64,000 bases of DNA from Pseudomonas saxonica (GTDB lineage Bacteria > Pseudomonadota > Gammaproteobacteria > Pseudomonadales > Pseudomonadaceae). The position numbers and the translations under genes are program-made. The stretch is from the NCBI RefSeq assembly GCF_007858365.1, contig NZ_VFIO01000010.1, positions 102,468-166,467 of the forward strand, in the 5' to 3' direction. Positions 8,255 through 17,833 of the stretch are shown here, in pieces. Numbering within the stretch: position 1 is the first letter of the stretch; each line of letters begins with the position of its first letter. Under the pieces are notes generated by a model, which saw nothing but the letters and a program-made list of their open reading frames with translations, ran no database searches and had not been told where the DNA came from.

Positions 8255-8494
8255 TTAAGGCGTGGCCGGCTTGCGCGGTGCCCGTGGCTTTTTAGCGGCG
8301 GCTACCTTGGCAGCAGGCTTGGCCGCTGCCTTGGCAGGCGCTTTGGCCGCTTGGGGCTTGGCTGGGGCGAGTGCCTCGGCCTGCGCCAGTTTGTGCGCCA
8401 TCTCCCAATGCTTGGCTTCCTGCCCATGGGGCCGTCCTTCGGACTCCCAGATTTGATAAGCCAATTCACGAATGCGTTTTTCGTTAGTACTCAT
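8255..8494 (-). CDS. DUF2934 small protein with Lys/Ala/Pro-rich tail
   Basis: A 79-residue protein. The first 35 residues (IRELAYQIWESEGRPHGQE) are the DUF2934 domain, a short helical element seen beside trehalose and glycogen genes. The remainder is a low-complexity tail of repeated AAKAPAK-like units, strongly basic and histone-H1-like, ending in PRKPATP. It lies 16 bp after treY and is conserved in this place in pseudomonads. No function is established to my knowledge. The basic tail suggests nucleic-acid or polyanion (possibly glucan-phosphate or membrane) binding, or a scaffold for the GH13 enzymes; both are guesses. Confidence 0.85.
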   Translation of the reverse strand: MSTNEKRIRELAYQIWESEGRPHGQEAKHWEMAHKLAQAEALAPAKPQAAKAPAKAAAKPAAKVAAAKKPRAPRKPATP

Positions 8495-8510
8495 CGCAAA
8501 GCTCCTGAAC

Positions 8511-11279
8511 TCAAGTGTTGATCATGAGGGTGACGGGGAAGGTGTCCAGAGCGTCGCTGACCCTTAGCGTCCTATTTGTAGTGACTGCGGGCGAGTCAAA
8601 AAATCCCTTAAATTTGAGATCTATTCCGTCGAACGGTAGTTCGATGAAGGTTTCACTCCAAATGGGTGTTTTTCCAAGCGTTAATGTATGTTTTTGGGTG
8701 TAATTGGCGATAAGTCGAGGAACGACGATGACAGCCACTTGCTCATTCCATTGACGGGCAAACGCCACCAGGTGATCGGCATTTTCTCCGCGTACCTCCA
8801 GCGGTATATAACGCCCCCGGCTGAACAACTGCGGGTGACGGGCGCGCAGGTTGAGCGTGCGGGCAATCATGGCCTGCTTGACAGCGCCGCTGCGCCAGTC
8901 AGCGAGCAGGGCCTGCGGGCTGAGGTCGGCATCGAGCATCTGTTGATGGTGGGCATAGTCCACCGGACGTCGGTTGTCGGGGTCGACCAGGCTCAAGTCC
9001 CACCCTTCGCAGCCTTGGTAAATATCCGGGATGCCGGGGCTGGTGAGTTTCAGCAGGCATTGGGCCAGGCCGTTGAGCGCTCCGGCCGGAGCGATGCATT
9101 GCGCGGCCTCATACAACTCGGTGCGCAAGCTCAAGCCTTCGGGTTGCAGCAGCAGTCGCTCGATAAAGGCCTTGACCGCTTGCTCATAAGGCTCGTTGGG
9201 TGCCGCCCATTGGCTGTCGAGTTTGCTTTCACGCAGGGCCTTGAGTTGCCACTGCCAAATGCGTTCGTGGTAGCGCTCCAGGCCGGGCCTGTCATCCGGG
9301 TGCAAATCCAGAGGCCAACTGCTGAGGATGATTTGAAACAGCATCAACTCATCAACGCGGTTCGGGTCTGGCGGATCGACCTGCAGTTGCCGCGCCAGCG
9401 GCAGCCAGCGGGCAACGCATTGCGCATACCAGTCGCTGCGTTCACTGAGTACCGCCAACCGCGCTCGGCAGTCTTCGCCGCGCTTGTGGTCATGGGTGGC
9501 GGTGGCCAGCAGGTTGTCAGGGAAACTCGCCAGACGCGTTTCACAGGCGTGATGAAACGTCTCGACGGGTGCGCTGAAGCATTCGGCATTGAAGCCCACG
9601 TCATTACGCGACAGCAATCGCCCGTAGCGATAGAAGGCTGTGTCTTCCACGGCCTTGGCGGCCGTGGGAGAGGTCAATTGCTGAAAGCGCACGCAGGCCT
9701 GCTTGAGCAATGTGCGCGAGCGCCCCACCGGGCGGCTGCGCCAAGGGGCGCCGCCGAGCCACTGTTGCAGGTGCTCGAGCACTGGCCAGTCAGCTTCGCT
9801 CAAGCGTTCGCGTGCACCTGCAAGTGCCTGCTCAAACACTGCATCATCCGCCTCACTGCGGCCAGCGGCGGTGATGTAGGTGCGGTACACCGGGAAGTGG
9901 ATCACCAGCGCTTGCAAGGCTCGGCGAATGGCGCCCAGAGTCAGGTCCCGGGTCATGATGTCGCTGCGCGCAACGTCCTGCAGGGCCAGCGCCACCCGTT
10001 CGAAGTCGCCCGCCAGTGCACCGTTGAGGGTCTGTTTGCGTGCCAGCAGCGCTTCGGTCTTGAAGTCGGCAGGCCGGTGGCTGTGGGCGGCCCACAACAA
10101 GGCCAGCGCTTGTTCGCCGTCAGGCTGATGTTGCAGCAGCGAGACCTGATTCATGAACTCGTAGCCGGTAGTACCGTCCACTCCCCAATCGGTGGGCAGT
10201 TGTTCTTGGCCCCCGAGGATTTTTTCGACATAGATCGGTACATGCCGATCTGGGCTGAGGCTGTCGATCCGGCGCCTGAGTTTGCGGCAATAACCGCCGG
10301 GGTCGGCGAGGCCGTCGATGTGGTCGACGCGTACACCGTCAACCAGGCCCTCGGCGATCAGGTCGAACAGTTTGCCGTGTGTGGCCTCAAACACCGTGGC
10401 CCGCTCGACGCGTAAACCGGCCAGTTCGTTGACATCAAAAAAGCGCCGCCAGTTGATGTCGTCTGCCGCCGTGCGCCAACTGGCCAGTCGCCAGGACTGC
10501 CTTTCGAGCAATTGATGCAGGCGCGCAAAACCTTCGGAGCTGTGTGAGTCGTAACGCAGCAAGTGCTGCTCGATGGCGGCGACGGTGGTGGGCGAGCGGC
10601 CCAACTCGGCCAGTTGGCGGTGCAACGCCGCCGCTTGATCGCGGGGATTGCCAAACTGGGTCAGTGCTGCAAATTCTTGGGCCAACGCCTGTAGTTCGGG
10701 TAAGTGAGTGGCACTCAGCAGCGCCGGGTAATCCAGTGGGCAAATCGGGAAATGATGCGGGCCGTGCTCGGCGTGAAACGTCCCCTGCTGGGCGTTGAAA
10801 CGCAGGGCAATGCCGCCCGCTTGCAGAGTGGGGCCATAGTCGTCGCCCAGAAACGGCAATAACAGCACCCCCTCCAGGAGCGGGTCGGCTGAGTGCCACT
10901 GAATGTCGAAAAACTCCGCATAGGGGCTGGCCCGCCCCCAGGCCAGCAAGTCCAGCCACCACGGGTTATCGGCGCCGCCTACGGCCATATGGTTGGAGAC
11001 GATGTCGAGCAGCAACCCCATGTTGTGGGCGCGCAGTTCGGCCACCAGTCGGCGCAACGCGTCTTCACCGCCCAGCGCCGGGCTGACGTGGGTGGGGTCG
11101 ACCACATCGTAGCCATGCATTGAGCCTTCGCGGGCTGTCAGCAAAGGTGACGCATAGAGGTGGCTGATGCCCAGACGGGCAAAGTAGGGCACCTGTTCGC
11201 GAGCGTCGTCCAAGGTAAAACCGGCATGGAATTGCAGGCGCATGGTCGCGCGCCAGTCCACGGCCGCGTGGCGGCTCAC
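8511..11279 (-). CDS. treY: Malto-oligosyltrehalose synthase TreY
   Basis: A 922-residue GH13 enzyme that isomerises the reducing-end alpha-1,4 bond of maltodextrin to alpha-1,1, giving maltooligosyl-trehalose, the first step of the TreY-TreZ route. Visible motifs are RLQFHAGFTLDDA near the N-terminus, SNHMAVGG, VRVDHIDGLADPGGY (nucleophile Asp), YVEKILGG (Glu) and ATATHDHKRGEDCRARL. Length is normal for proteobacterial TreY. The GTG at 11279 overlaps the malQ stop (GTGA) and agrees with coupling; an ATG 36 nt further in would cut into the conserved N-terminus less plausibly. It sits between malQ and the DUF2934 gene in the glgA-led operon. Confidence 0.96.
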   Translation of the reverse strand: MSRHAAVDWRATMRLQFHAGFTLDDAREQVPYFARLGISHLYASPLLTAREGSMHGYDVVDPTHVSPALGGEDALRRLVAELRAHNMGLLLDIVSNHMAVGGADNPWWLDLLAWGRASPYAEFFDIQWHSADPLLEGVLLLPFLGDDYGPTLQAGGIALRFNAQQGTFHAEHGPHHFPICPLDYPALLSATHLPELQALAQEFAALTQFGNPRDQAAALHRQLAELGRSPTTVAAIEQHLLRYDSHSSEGFARLHQLLERQSWRLASWRTAADDINWRRFFDVNELAGLRVERATVFEATHGKLFDLIAEGLVDGVRVDHIDGLADPGGYCRKLRRRIDSLSPDRHVPIYVEKILGGQEQLPTDWGVDGTTGYEFMNQVSLLQHQPDGEQALALLWAAHSHRPADFKTEALLARKQTLNGALAGDFERVALALQDVARSDIMTRDLTLGAIRRALQALVIHFPVYRTYITAAGRSEADDAVFEQALAGARERLSEADWPVLEHLQQWLGGAPWRSRPVGRSRTLLKQACVRFQQLTSPTAAKAVEDTAFYRYGRLLSRNDVGFNAECFSAPVETFHHACETRLASFPDNLLATATHDHKRGEDCRARLAVLSERSDWYAQCVARWLPLARQLQVDPPDPNRVDELMLFQIILSSWPLDLHPDDRPGLERYHERIWQWQLKALRESKLDSQWAAPNEPYEQAVKAFIERLLLQPEGLSLRTELYEAAQCIAPAGALNGLAQCLLKLTSPGIPDIYQGCEGWDLSLVDPDNRRPVDYAHHQQMLDADLSPQALLADWRSGAVKQAMIARTLNLRARHPQLFSRGRYIPLEVRGENADHLVAFARQWNEQVAVIVVPRLIANYTQKHTLTLGKTPIWSETFIELPFDGIDLKFKGFFDSPAVTTNRTLRVSDALDTFPVTLMINT

Positions 11280-13357
11280 TGATCGCGCTCCTGTGCTTGC
11301 AGGCGTGCGCAGGCCAATAATTCCAGACGGCGTGCCACCTCTGCAGAGTCGAGCAAGGTTTCAGCGTCGGCGGGGAGTCGGCGCTGCCAGTTCGGATGAG
11401 TACTCACGGTACCCGGCAGGTTGGGCTGTTCCTCAAGGCCCAATGCATCTTCGATGGGCAGCAGCACCAATGGAGCCCGGGTGTGCCCGAGAAAACGGGC
11501 GCTGGCATCGAGTACTTGATCAGCGCCGCTGGATTCGTCCTGAAAGTTTTGCGGGTCCTGACTCAGGGCGCGATGCAAGCCGTCGCGTTCATGTTGCCGG
11601 TGTTCGCGCCAGTGCGTTGCGGTGGGCTCATCGACCATGCCCAGTCGCAGATTCCAATCGATGTCGCGCCCCAGCCACCAGCCGTTGAGCGTCGGTAAGT
11701 CATGGGTGCTGGTGGTGGCCAGCGCGTTGTCGGGCCAGTCGAGGATGGGCCTGAAGCGTGCGCCGTAATCCTGCTCGAAGAGCAACACGCGCATGCCGAG
11801 GATGGCACGTTCACTGAGCTTTTCACGCAGGCCGTCAGCCACGGTGCCCAGGTCTTCGCCCAGCACAATGACGCGATGACGCACCGACTCCAGGGCCAGC
11901 AAACGCAGCATGTCTTCGACCGGGTAATACAGGTAGGCACCCTCATGGGGTTGTGCACCCAAGGGGATCACCCACAGCCGTTGCAAGCCCATTACGTGGT
12001 CAATGCGCAGCCCCCCTGCGTAGGCCATATTGGCGCGCAGCATTTCGATAAACGCGCGAAAGCCGTTGCGCTTCAGGCCATCCGGAGAGAAAGCAGATAT
12101 TCCCCAGCCTTGGCCCTGGCGATTGAGCAGGTCAGGGGGAGCGCCCACGGTCAGTTGTGCGAGTAGTTCGTCCTGACGACACCAGGCTTGGCTGCCGCCA
12201 CCATCAGCGCCCACGGCGAGGTCGGCGATCAGGCCAATGGCCATGCCGCTGGCGCGGGCCGCTTTGTGGGTGTGCGCCAGGCAGCGGGCAATCAGCCATT
12301 GGCAAAAGGCGAAGTAGCCAATGCTGTGCGCGTGCTCTTCGGCAAACACCAACAGCGCAGGGCTGTTGGGGTCGCGCCATTGTTCGGGCCACTGGCGCCA
12401 GTCCAGGCCTTGATGCTCGGCGACGTGTTGCGCTTGCAGGGCTTCAAAGCGGCAGTGGTTTTCGAGGGCCTCGCCCCCGTTGTCGCGAAATTGATTGAAG
12501 TCTTCGCGCAACGGTTGCTCGCCCAGCAGGAAGTCTTCGTACAGCTGGTGCAGCAGGGTGTTTTTGGCCGCGGTGGCGGCGGGCCAGTCGACCAGGGGCA
12601 GTTGTTCCAGCCTGCGAAGTTCGTCGGTCAGGCCGGTGGCTTCAATGGCTCGCTGCACGGCCACTTCACCCAGCACCATGGCGGGTGCGGCGTACAGGCT
12701 GTTGAAAAACAGTCGGCTGGACGGCGAGTAGGGGCTGTAACGGTAGGGGTCGCAACTGAACATGGCATGCATGGGGCTGATGGCCAGTGCATCGGCCCCG
12801 CGTTCACCGGCCGCTTTGGCAAACCGTTCAAGCGCCAGGCTATCGCCAAAGCCGCCTTCGCCTTCGCGCCTCAACGCATACAGTTGCACGCTCAAGCCCC
12901 AAGCCCGGGGTGTCTGGGTGTCGAGAGCATCGGCCATGCTGTAGCAGCGGGCCGGTGCGACGGCCAGAGTGAAGTGCTGATCATCCACTTGCGCGCGGTG
13001 GTAGCCCATCGGAATCATGCCGGGCAGATAGGCATCGGCGTCCAGTTGAATATCCAGTGATCCGCCCGTTTCCAGGTACACCACGCAGTGACTGTGGGGG
13101 GAGAAGTAGCGGGCCAGATCCAGACCTTTGCCTTCATCGGCGGTCAACAGGGGCGGCAGGCGTTTGTCTTGCTGTTCAAGCTGTAAATTCAACAGGCTGG
13201 TTTCAATCGCTGCGTTGCTGTCGGCGGGCAAGCCCAGACCGGCCAGTACCGCTTGCAGCACGTAAGGTTCGACGCGTTGCGGACGGCCGTTAGCGTCGAC
13301 CCAATCCACGGCCAGACCTGCTCGGCCGGCGAGTATTTCAAGCTGTGATTCACTCAT
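11276..13357 (-). CDS. malQ: 4-alpha-glucanotransferase MalQ
   Basis: A 693-residue GH77 amylomaltase that disproportionates maltodextrins and so adjusts chain lengths for TreY and glycogen metabolism. The N-terminal region before the barrel is the extended type found in gammaproteobacteria. Catalytic motifs are LRIDHVMGLQRLW (nucleophile Asp), VLGEDLGTV (Glu) and TTSTHDLPTLNGWW (Asp). The ATG at 13357 lies within the treZ stop region (8-bp overlap) and is preferred to the GTG at 13363. Its end overlaps treY by 4 bp, so treZ, malQ and treY appear translationally coupled. Confidence 0.96.
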   Translation of the reverse strand: MSESQLEILAGRAGLAVDWVDANGRPQRVEPYVLQAVLAGLGLPADSNAAIETSLLNLQLEQQDKRLPPLLTADEGKGLDLARYFSPHSHCVVYLETGGSLDIQLDADAYLPGMIPMGYHRAQVDDQHFTLAVAPARCYSMADALDTQTPRAWGLSVQLYALRREGEGGFGDSLALERFAKAAGERGADALAISPMHAMFSCDPYRYSPYSPSSRLFFNSLYAAPAMVLGEVAVQRAIEATGLTDELRRLEQLPLVDWPAATAAKNTLLHQLYEDFLLGEQPLREDFNQFRDNGGEALENHCRFEALQAQHVAEHQGLDWRQWPEQWRDPNSPALLVFAEEHAHSIGYFAFCQWLIARCLAHTHKAARASGMAIGLIADLAVGADGGGSQAWCRQDELLAQLTVGAPPDLLNRQGQGWGISAFSPDGLKRNGFRAFIEMLRANMAYAGGLRIDHVMGLQRLWVIPLGAQPHEGAYLYYPVEDMLRLLALESVRHRVIVLGEDLGTVADGLREKLSERAILGMRVLLFEQDYGARFRPILDWPDNALATTSTHDLPTLNGWWLGRDIDWNLRLGMVDEPTATHWREHRQHERDGLHRALSQDPQNFQDESSGADQVLDASARFLGHTRAPLVLLPIEDALGLEEQPNLPGTVSTHPNWQRRLPADAETLLDSAEVARRLELLACARLQAQERDQ

Positions 13358-15161
13358 GGGCACTTTCCAGGAACGTGGGGTGATAAGGGCTGGGAACCAG
13401 AGAAACCAGCGCGCTGTAAGGCGCTAACAGGCCATGTTCGCTCAGGTGCGTGACCAACTGCGGCGGGGTTTGAAACACCACTTCGCCTTGGGCCGGGGGG
13501 TTATAAGCCACCGCTTGGGCGCTCAGGTTGAGGGCGATGTGCAGCACGCTGTGATCGCCCATGCGCCAGCGGGCAGCGACTGCGCCTGTCGCCAACACGT
13601 GAGCACCCAATGCCTGGGCACCGTCCAGACGGGGAATGATTGTGTGATGGCGGATGCGCAGCAGGTGTTGATACAGCGCGAGCATGCCCTGACGTTCTTC
13701 GTCATCGGCTTTTGGCAAAGAGGGGCGGGCGATCTCAAAGGTCGAGCGAAGATTGGGGTCGGGAATCAGTGGGGCGTGTTCACCTGAAGAAAAATGGCTG
13801 AAGGCGGCAAATTCTTTGCGCCGACCTTCGCACACAGCCTCTGCCAGCTCGCCGGTGTAGTCGGTAAAAAAGGTGAAGGGCTCGGGCGCGGCACTTTCGT
13901 CGCCCATGAACATCAGCGGAATCATCGGCGACAGGAGCAACAGCGCCGTGGCTGCGCGCAATGCCTGGGGCGGGCATAGCTGGTGCAAGCGTTCGCCAAA
14001 GGCGCGATTGCCGACCTGATCGTGGTTTTGCAAAAACAGCACAAAGGCGCTGGGCGGTAATTGACCGCTGGGCTCACCCCGGGCGTGACCGTGACGGTCT
14101 TTTTCACCCTGGAAAACAAAGCCCTGACTCAGGCAGCGCGCCAATTGCTGGCTGGTGTGTTGGGCAAATTCGGCGTAGTAGGCGTCGGTTTCTCCGGTCA
14201 GCAACACGTGCAGGACGTTATGGCCGTCGTCATTCCATTGCGCGTTGAAGTCTTTTTCCAGCAGAAAGGCCTGATTGAACTCATTTTCAAGCGTCAGCCA
14301 CACATGCCGGGCTGGATCGACGCTTTGGCGCACTCGATGAGCCAGTTCTTGCATAAAGCCGGGATGGTTAATGGCATGCACCGCATCCAGACGTAGCCCG
14401 TCGATACGGTAATCGAGCAACCACATCAAGGCATTTTCAATAAAGAAATTGCGGACTTCCTCGCGCTCGAAATTGAGCCCGGCCCCCCACGGGGTGTGGT
14501 GTTGTTGGTTGAGAAACGCTTTGGCGTAGGTCGGTAAAAAATTGCCCTGCGGGCCAAAGTGGTTGTAGACCACATCGACAATCACCATCAGGCCCAAGCC
14601 ATGCGCCTCATCGACCAGCGCTTTGAGGGCGCCGGGTGAGCCATAGGTGTCATGGGGCGCATAGGGCAGCGCGCTGTCATAGCCCCAATTGCGCTCACCG
14701 CTGTATTGCGCCAGCGGCATCAGTTCAATGGCTGTTATGCCCAGTTGCGCCAGACGCGGCAGCTGCTTGGCGACCTCGGCATAACCGCCAAACACACCCA
14801 CATGCAGTTCATAAATGACGGCTTCATGCCAGGGCCGGCCTGTCCAGTGACGGTGGCGCCAAACGAACTCTTGCGGGTCTACCACCACGCTGTAACCGTC
14901 GATCCCGCCATCCTGGGCCCGAGAGGCCGGGTCGGGTACTTCGGTTGTGTCATTGATGCAGTAGCGATAACGAGTGCCTTTGGGGCATTCGACTTCACGT
15001 ACAAACCAGCCGTCAGGTTCAGGTGAGAGGGCCACACAACGCCCGTCTTGAAGGGCGACGCTGACGCTGTGTGCGTCAGGTGCCCACAAGGCAAAACGTG
15101 TGTGGTGTGCATCCAGCAAGTGGGCGCCGTGGGGCCATGTTGCCAATGTCTGTGAAGGCAT
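13350..15161 (-). CDS. treZ: Malto-oligosyltrehalose trehalohydrolase TreZ
   Basis: A 603-residue GH13 enzyme that cleaves trehalose from maltooligosyl-trehalose made by TreY. The N-terminal CBM48-like domain is followed by the barrel with IDGLRLDAVHAI (nucleophile Asp), TLENEFNQ (Glu) and LQNHDQVGNRAFG (third acid), with a short C-terminal beta domain. The start ATG has AGAGG about 9 nt upstream. It begins 23 bp after glgA and overlaps malQ. Trehalose made here is an osmo- and desiccation protectant in pseudomonads. Confidence 0.96.
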   Translation of the reverse strand: MPSQTLATWPHGAHLLDAHHTRFALWAPDAHSVSVALQDGRCVALSPEPDGWFVREVECPKGTRYRYCINDTTEVPDPASRAQDGGIDGYSVVVDPQEFVWRHRHWTGRPWHEAVIYELHVGVFGGYAEVAKQLPRLAQLGITAIELMPLAQYSGERNWGYDSALPYAPHDTYGSPGALKALVDEAHGLGLMVIVDVVYNHFGPQGNFLPTYAKAFLNQQHHTPWGAGLNFEREEVRNFFIENALMWLLDYRIDGLRLDAVHAINHPGFMQELAHRVRQSVDPARHVWLTLENEFNQAFLLEKDFNAQWNDDGHNVLHVLLTGETDAYYAEFAQHTSQQLARCLSQGFVFQGEKDRHGHARGEPSGQLPPSAFVLFLQNHDQVGNRAFGERLHQLCPPQALRAATALLLLSPMIPLMFMGDESAAPEPFTFFTDYTGELAEAVCEGRRKEFAAFSHFSSGEHAPLIPDPNLRSTFEIARPSLPKADDEERQGMLALYQHLLRIRHHTIIPRLDGAQALGAHVLATGAVAARWRMGDHSVLHIALNLSAQAVAYNPPAQGEVVFQTPPQLVTHLSEHGLLAPYSALVSLVPSPYHPTFLESAHE

Positions 15162-15184
15162 CGATAAAGGCCTCTTTAAGGACG

Positions 15185-16753
15185 TCAGGTGTGAGTAACT
15201 CTGCTCAGTGATTGGGCCACCAGTTGCTCATACAGCTCGGCATACGGTTCCACGGCCTGACACCAGTTGAAGGGTGCAGACATGGCGCGGCAACGCATGG
15301 CATTGAGCAGATCGGGAAAAGCAAACACCTTGAAAGCCCGACGCAAGGCGTTCTCATAGCTTTGAGCAGTGGATTCGTTAAACAGAAAACCGGTCACGCC
15401 ATCTTCAATGGTGTCTGCCAGACCGCCGGTGTTACGCGCCACCGGCAGCGAACCGAAGCGTTGCGCGTACATCTGGCTCAAGCCGCAGGGTTCGTAACGA
15501 GAAGGCATCAATAAAAAGTCGCTGCCGGCGAAGATGCGACGAGCGTCGGTTTCATTGAAGCCAATGTTCACCCCCACTTGCCCAGGATGGCGCAGGGCAA
15601 GCTCACGCATGGCCTGCTCCTCTTCGGGTTCGCCTCGGCCGATGATGCACATCTGCCCACCCGACGCCACGATAAACCCGGCCACGGCTTCGGTCAGGTC
15701 CAGACCTTTCTGATACACCAGCCGAGATACCACGGCGAACAATGGCCCTTTGGACGGCTTTAAGTTAAACAGCTCGCGCACATGCTCGGTATTTCGGGCT
15801 TTACCCTCCCAGTCGCCGATGGCAAAGGGCGCGACCAGATGCGGGTCGGTGGAAGCTTCCCAACTTTCATCAATTCCGTTGGGAATGCCGCTGAGCAAGC
15901 CTTGCTGGGTTTTGCTGGAGAGAAAGCCATCCAGCCCGCAGCCGAATTCCGGGGTGGTGATTTCTTGCGCGTAAGTGGCGCTCACGGTGGTGATGTGGCT
16001 GGAATAGGCCATGCCCGCCTTGAGGTAGGAGAGTTTGCCGTAGAACTCCATGCCGTCCTGTTGCAGGGCATGGTGCGGGATGCCCAGTTCCGGGCAGCTG
16101 GCGCGGCTGAATACGCCTTGGTAGGCAAGGTTATGGATCGTAAACAGGGTCGGCGTACGTTGGCCGCGCCAATGCATATAGGCAGGCGTCAGCCCCGCAG
16201 GCCAGTCGTGAGCGTGTACCAGATCAGGCTGCCAGTGAATCTGCGCGAGATTGGCGGCGATGTCCGCTGCTGCCAGACCCAGACGGGCAAAGCGGATATG
16301 GTTGTCCGGCCAGTCACGGCCGTTGTTGGCGCCGTAAGGGCTGCCATCGCGCTCATAAAGCTCAGGGCAAATCAGGACATAGATGACCAAGCCATCTGTC
16401 ATGTCCATGCGCCCGATTTTGCAGGCAGGCAAGGCGGCGTGGCCACCCAGCTCACCGATGACATGAATCGGGTTATCGCTGTGCAGCACTTGAGGGTAGC
16501 CAGGAATCAACACCCGCACATCATGCAGGTGGCGCATGGCCCTGGGCAGCGCGGCTGAGACATCGCCCAAGCCTCCAGTCTTGACCAGATCGGCAATTTC
16601 AGAGGTCACAAACAAGACTTTCTTTTTATTGGGGTTGGCGCTCCCTGCCGGTAGCACGACCTTGCTGGCAGGAGCGAGCTCAGACAACGAAATTCGGTCG
16701 ACGGCAGGTAGCTCCAGCCGTTCATCTTGATTGGGCGCAGCAGCACTGATCAT
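15185..16753 (-). CDS. glgA: Glycogen synthase GlgA
   Basis: A 522-residue GT5 glycosyltransferase that adds glucose from ADP-glucose to alpha-1,4 glucan. The diagnostic KTGGLGDV nucleotide-sugar loop is at about residues 58-65. The later VHAHDWPAGL, SRLVYQKGLDL and PSRYEPCGLSQMYAQRFGSLP blocks complete the GT-B active site. The 45-residue stretch before KKKVLFVTSE is a non-conserved extension. It is the first gene of the leftward tre/glg operon, with a GAGAGAGTC stretch upstream of ATG. In organisms with glgE/treS the glucan can also be made from maltose-1-phosphate, so this gene may feed or parallel that route. Confidence 0.96.
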   Translation of the reverse strand: MISAAAPNQDERLELPAVDRISLSELAPASKVVLPAGSANPNKKKVLFVTSEIADLVKTGGLGDVSAALPRAMRHLHDVRVLIPGYPQVLHSDNPIHVIGELGGHAALPACKIGRMDMTDGLVIYVLICPELYERDGSPYGANNGRDWPDNHIRFARLGLAAADIAANLAQIHWQPDLVHAHDWPAGLTPAYMHWRGQRTPTLFTIHNLAYQGVFSRASCPELGIPHHALQQDGMEFYGKLSYLKAGMAYSSHITTVSATYAQEITTPEFGCGLDGFLSSKTQQGLLSGIPNGIDESWEASTDPHLVAPFAIGDWEGKARNTEHVRELFNLKPSKGPLFAVVSRLVYQKGLDLTEAVAGFIVASGGQMCIIGRGEPEEEQAMRELALRHPGQVGVNIGFNETDARRIFAGSDFLLMPSRYEPCGLSQMYAQRFGSLPVARNTGGLADTIEDGVTGFLFNESTAQSYENALRRAFKVFAFPDLLNAMRCRAMSAPFNWCQAVEPYAELYEQLVAQSLSRVTHT

Positions 16754-17113
16754 GACTCTCTCCCTTTATAGTTGTTGGCTAGCACTTTTCTTCCGGCAAC
16801 CAATCACCCTTTTCCATTTGGGTGGTACACGCCATCGGATTAAGCCTGTGAGCGATGGCATGAACGACTGACGTGAACAGGCAGTAGCAAGGATTGCACC
16901 AATCAGCGTGCCCTCCCATTCACTTGACCTGCCTCTGAGACAGAAGGTTCGTTTTTTTAACAACGAAAATAAAACGCCGAAGGTCGACAGTCTGGAGTGT
17001 AGGAGAGATGTTCGATTCTTGTAGGACAAAAATATGAATCATTGAGATGCCCGATGTAAATGGGCAAGAAACAGTCACGACGGACGGGGAGGGAGGGTGT
17101 AGCGCTCACGGGT
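16754..17113. other. Intergenic region upstream of glgA
   Basis: About 360 bp with no credible gene. It should contain the promoter of the leftward glgA operon. I see AT-rich patches but no operator I can name. An open frame at 16766-17029 on the minus strand has poor codon use and no recognisable domain, so I left it out. Confidence 0.6.
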
Positions 17114-17154
17114 ATAAAAGCCTTTAAATGCACCGTTGCGGTGCATTTAAAGGC
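17114..17154 (-). terminator. Rho-independent terminator of the DUF411 gene
   Basis: Perfect 16-bp arms GCCTTTAAATGCACCG (17120-17135) and CGGTGCATTTAAAGGC (17139-17154) with a 3-nt loop. On the minus strand the hairpin is followed by TTTTATA. It lies 9 bp after the DUF411 stop codon. Confidence 0.85.
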
Positions 17155-17162
17155 TGCGGTGA

Positions 17163-17609
17163 TTAATTACCGGCGTATTCGGCGATGACTTCTTCGCGGC
17201 CATCGTTACGCAAGCCAATGACTTGATAGGCGTCCTTGTGATCGCCCATTTCCATCCCCGGGGAGCCCATCGGCATACCGGGCACGGCAATGCCCTTGAG
17301 GTCGTGACGCTTAGTCAGAGCCACCACTTGTTCGGCGGGTACGTGGCCTTCAACGAACTTGCCGTTGATGATTGCGGTGTGGCAAGAAGCCAGACGTGGC
17401 GCTACTCCGGCCTGTTGTTTGAATTGGCTCATATCGGCCTCTACATGGTCATTGACCTTGAAACCGTTGGCTTGCAGATGTGAAATCCATGACTTACAGC
17501 ATCCGCAGTTGGCATCGCGGTGCACGTCGATGGTCAGTGATTCAGCAGCCTGTGCCATTGAAGTCAGCAGCAAGGCCGATAGGGCCACAAGACGCAATGG
17601 GTTTTTCAT
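17163..17609 (-). CDS. DUF411 periplasmic metal-binding protein (CopG-like)
   Basis: A 148-residue protein with a Sec signal peptide (MKNPLRLVALSALLLTSMAQA, cleavage after AQA) and a DUF411 domain. The thioredoxin-like CGCCKSW motif (about residues 34-40), a further Cys (LASCHT) and a Met/Gly-rich loop (PGMPMGSPGMEMG) are typical soft-metal ligands. DUF411 proteins, including CopG of copper operons, bind or oxidise copper in the periplasm. The start has AGAGG 6 nt upstream. It is monocistronic, between a strong terminator and a palindrome resembling the CusR/CopR box. No copper sensor or pump lies beside it, so control would come from a regulator elsewhere. Confidence 0.88.
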   Translation of the reverse strand: MKNPLRLVALSALLLTSMAQAAESLTIDVHRDANCGCCKSWISHLQANGFKVNDHVEADMSQFKQQAGVAPRLASCHTAIINGKFVEGHVPAEQVVALTKRHDLKGIAVPGMPMGSPGMEMGDHKDAYQVIGLRNDGREEVIAEYAGN

Positions 17610-17674
17610 GAGCGACCTCTTAACGTAAATATAAATTCTGCACCACAGGGCCTGTCAGGCAACTGATGGCGAGA

Positions 17675-17688
17675 TGACAGATCTGTCA
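17675..17688. promoter_or_regulatory. Perfect palindrome, CusR/CopR-like copper box
   Basis: TGACAGATCTGTCA is a perfect 14-bp palindrome, 66 bp before the DUF411 start. Its TGACA-N4-TGTCA layout matches the core I recall for the E. coli CusR box. A related CCTGTCAGG lies at 17651-17659. An AT-rich TATATT that could serve as a -10 element lies between the box and the gene. Confidence 0.6.
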
Positions 17689-17833
17689 GGTGGGGACAGT
17701 TTTTACGTTAAGCAAGGGGGGCGAAACATGAGGTATTGCTTTTGGCCGCTGACCGGGCACGGTCAGCGCTTTATCTGGAGAGCGGTGCTGAAGCCCTCGC
17801 GGGTCAGCACCCTTGCTGAAGGTTGCCCGCGTG

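Noticed and set aside
8688..10415. 575-codon frame antisense to treY
   Set aside because: Opposes an intact TreY with all catalytic motifs; composition is typical of an antisense artefact.
16766..17029. 87-codon frame upstream of glgA
   Set aside because: Poor codon use, no domain, and it would occupy the glgA promoter region.
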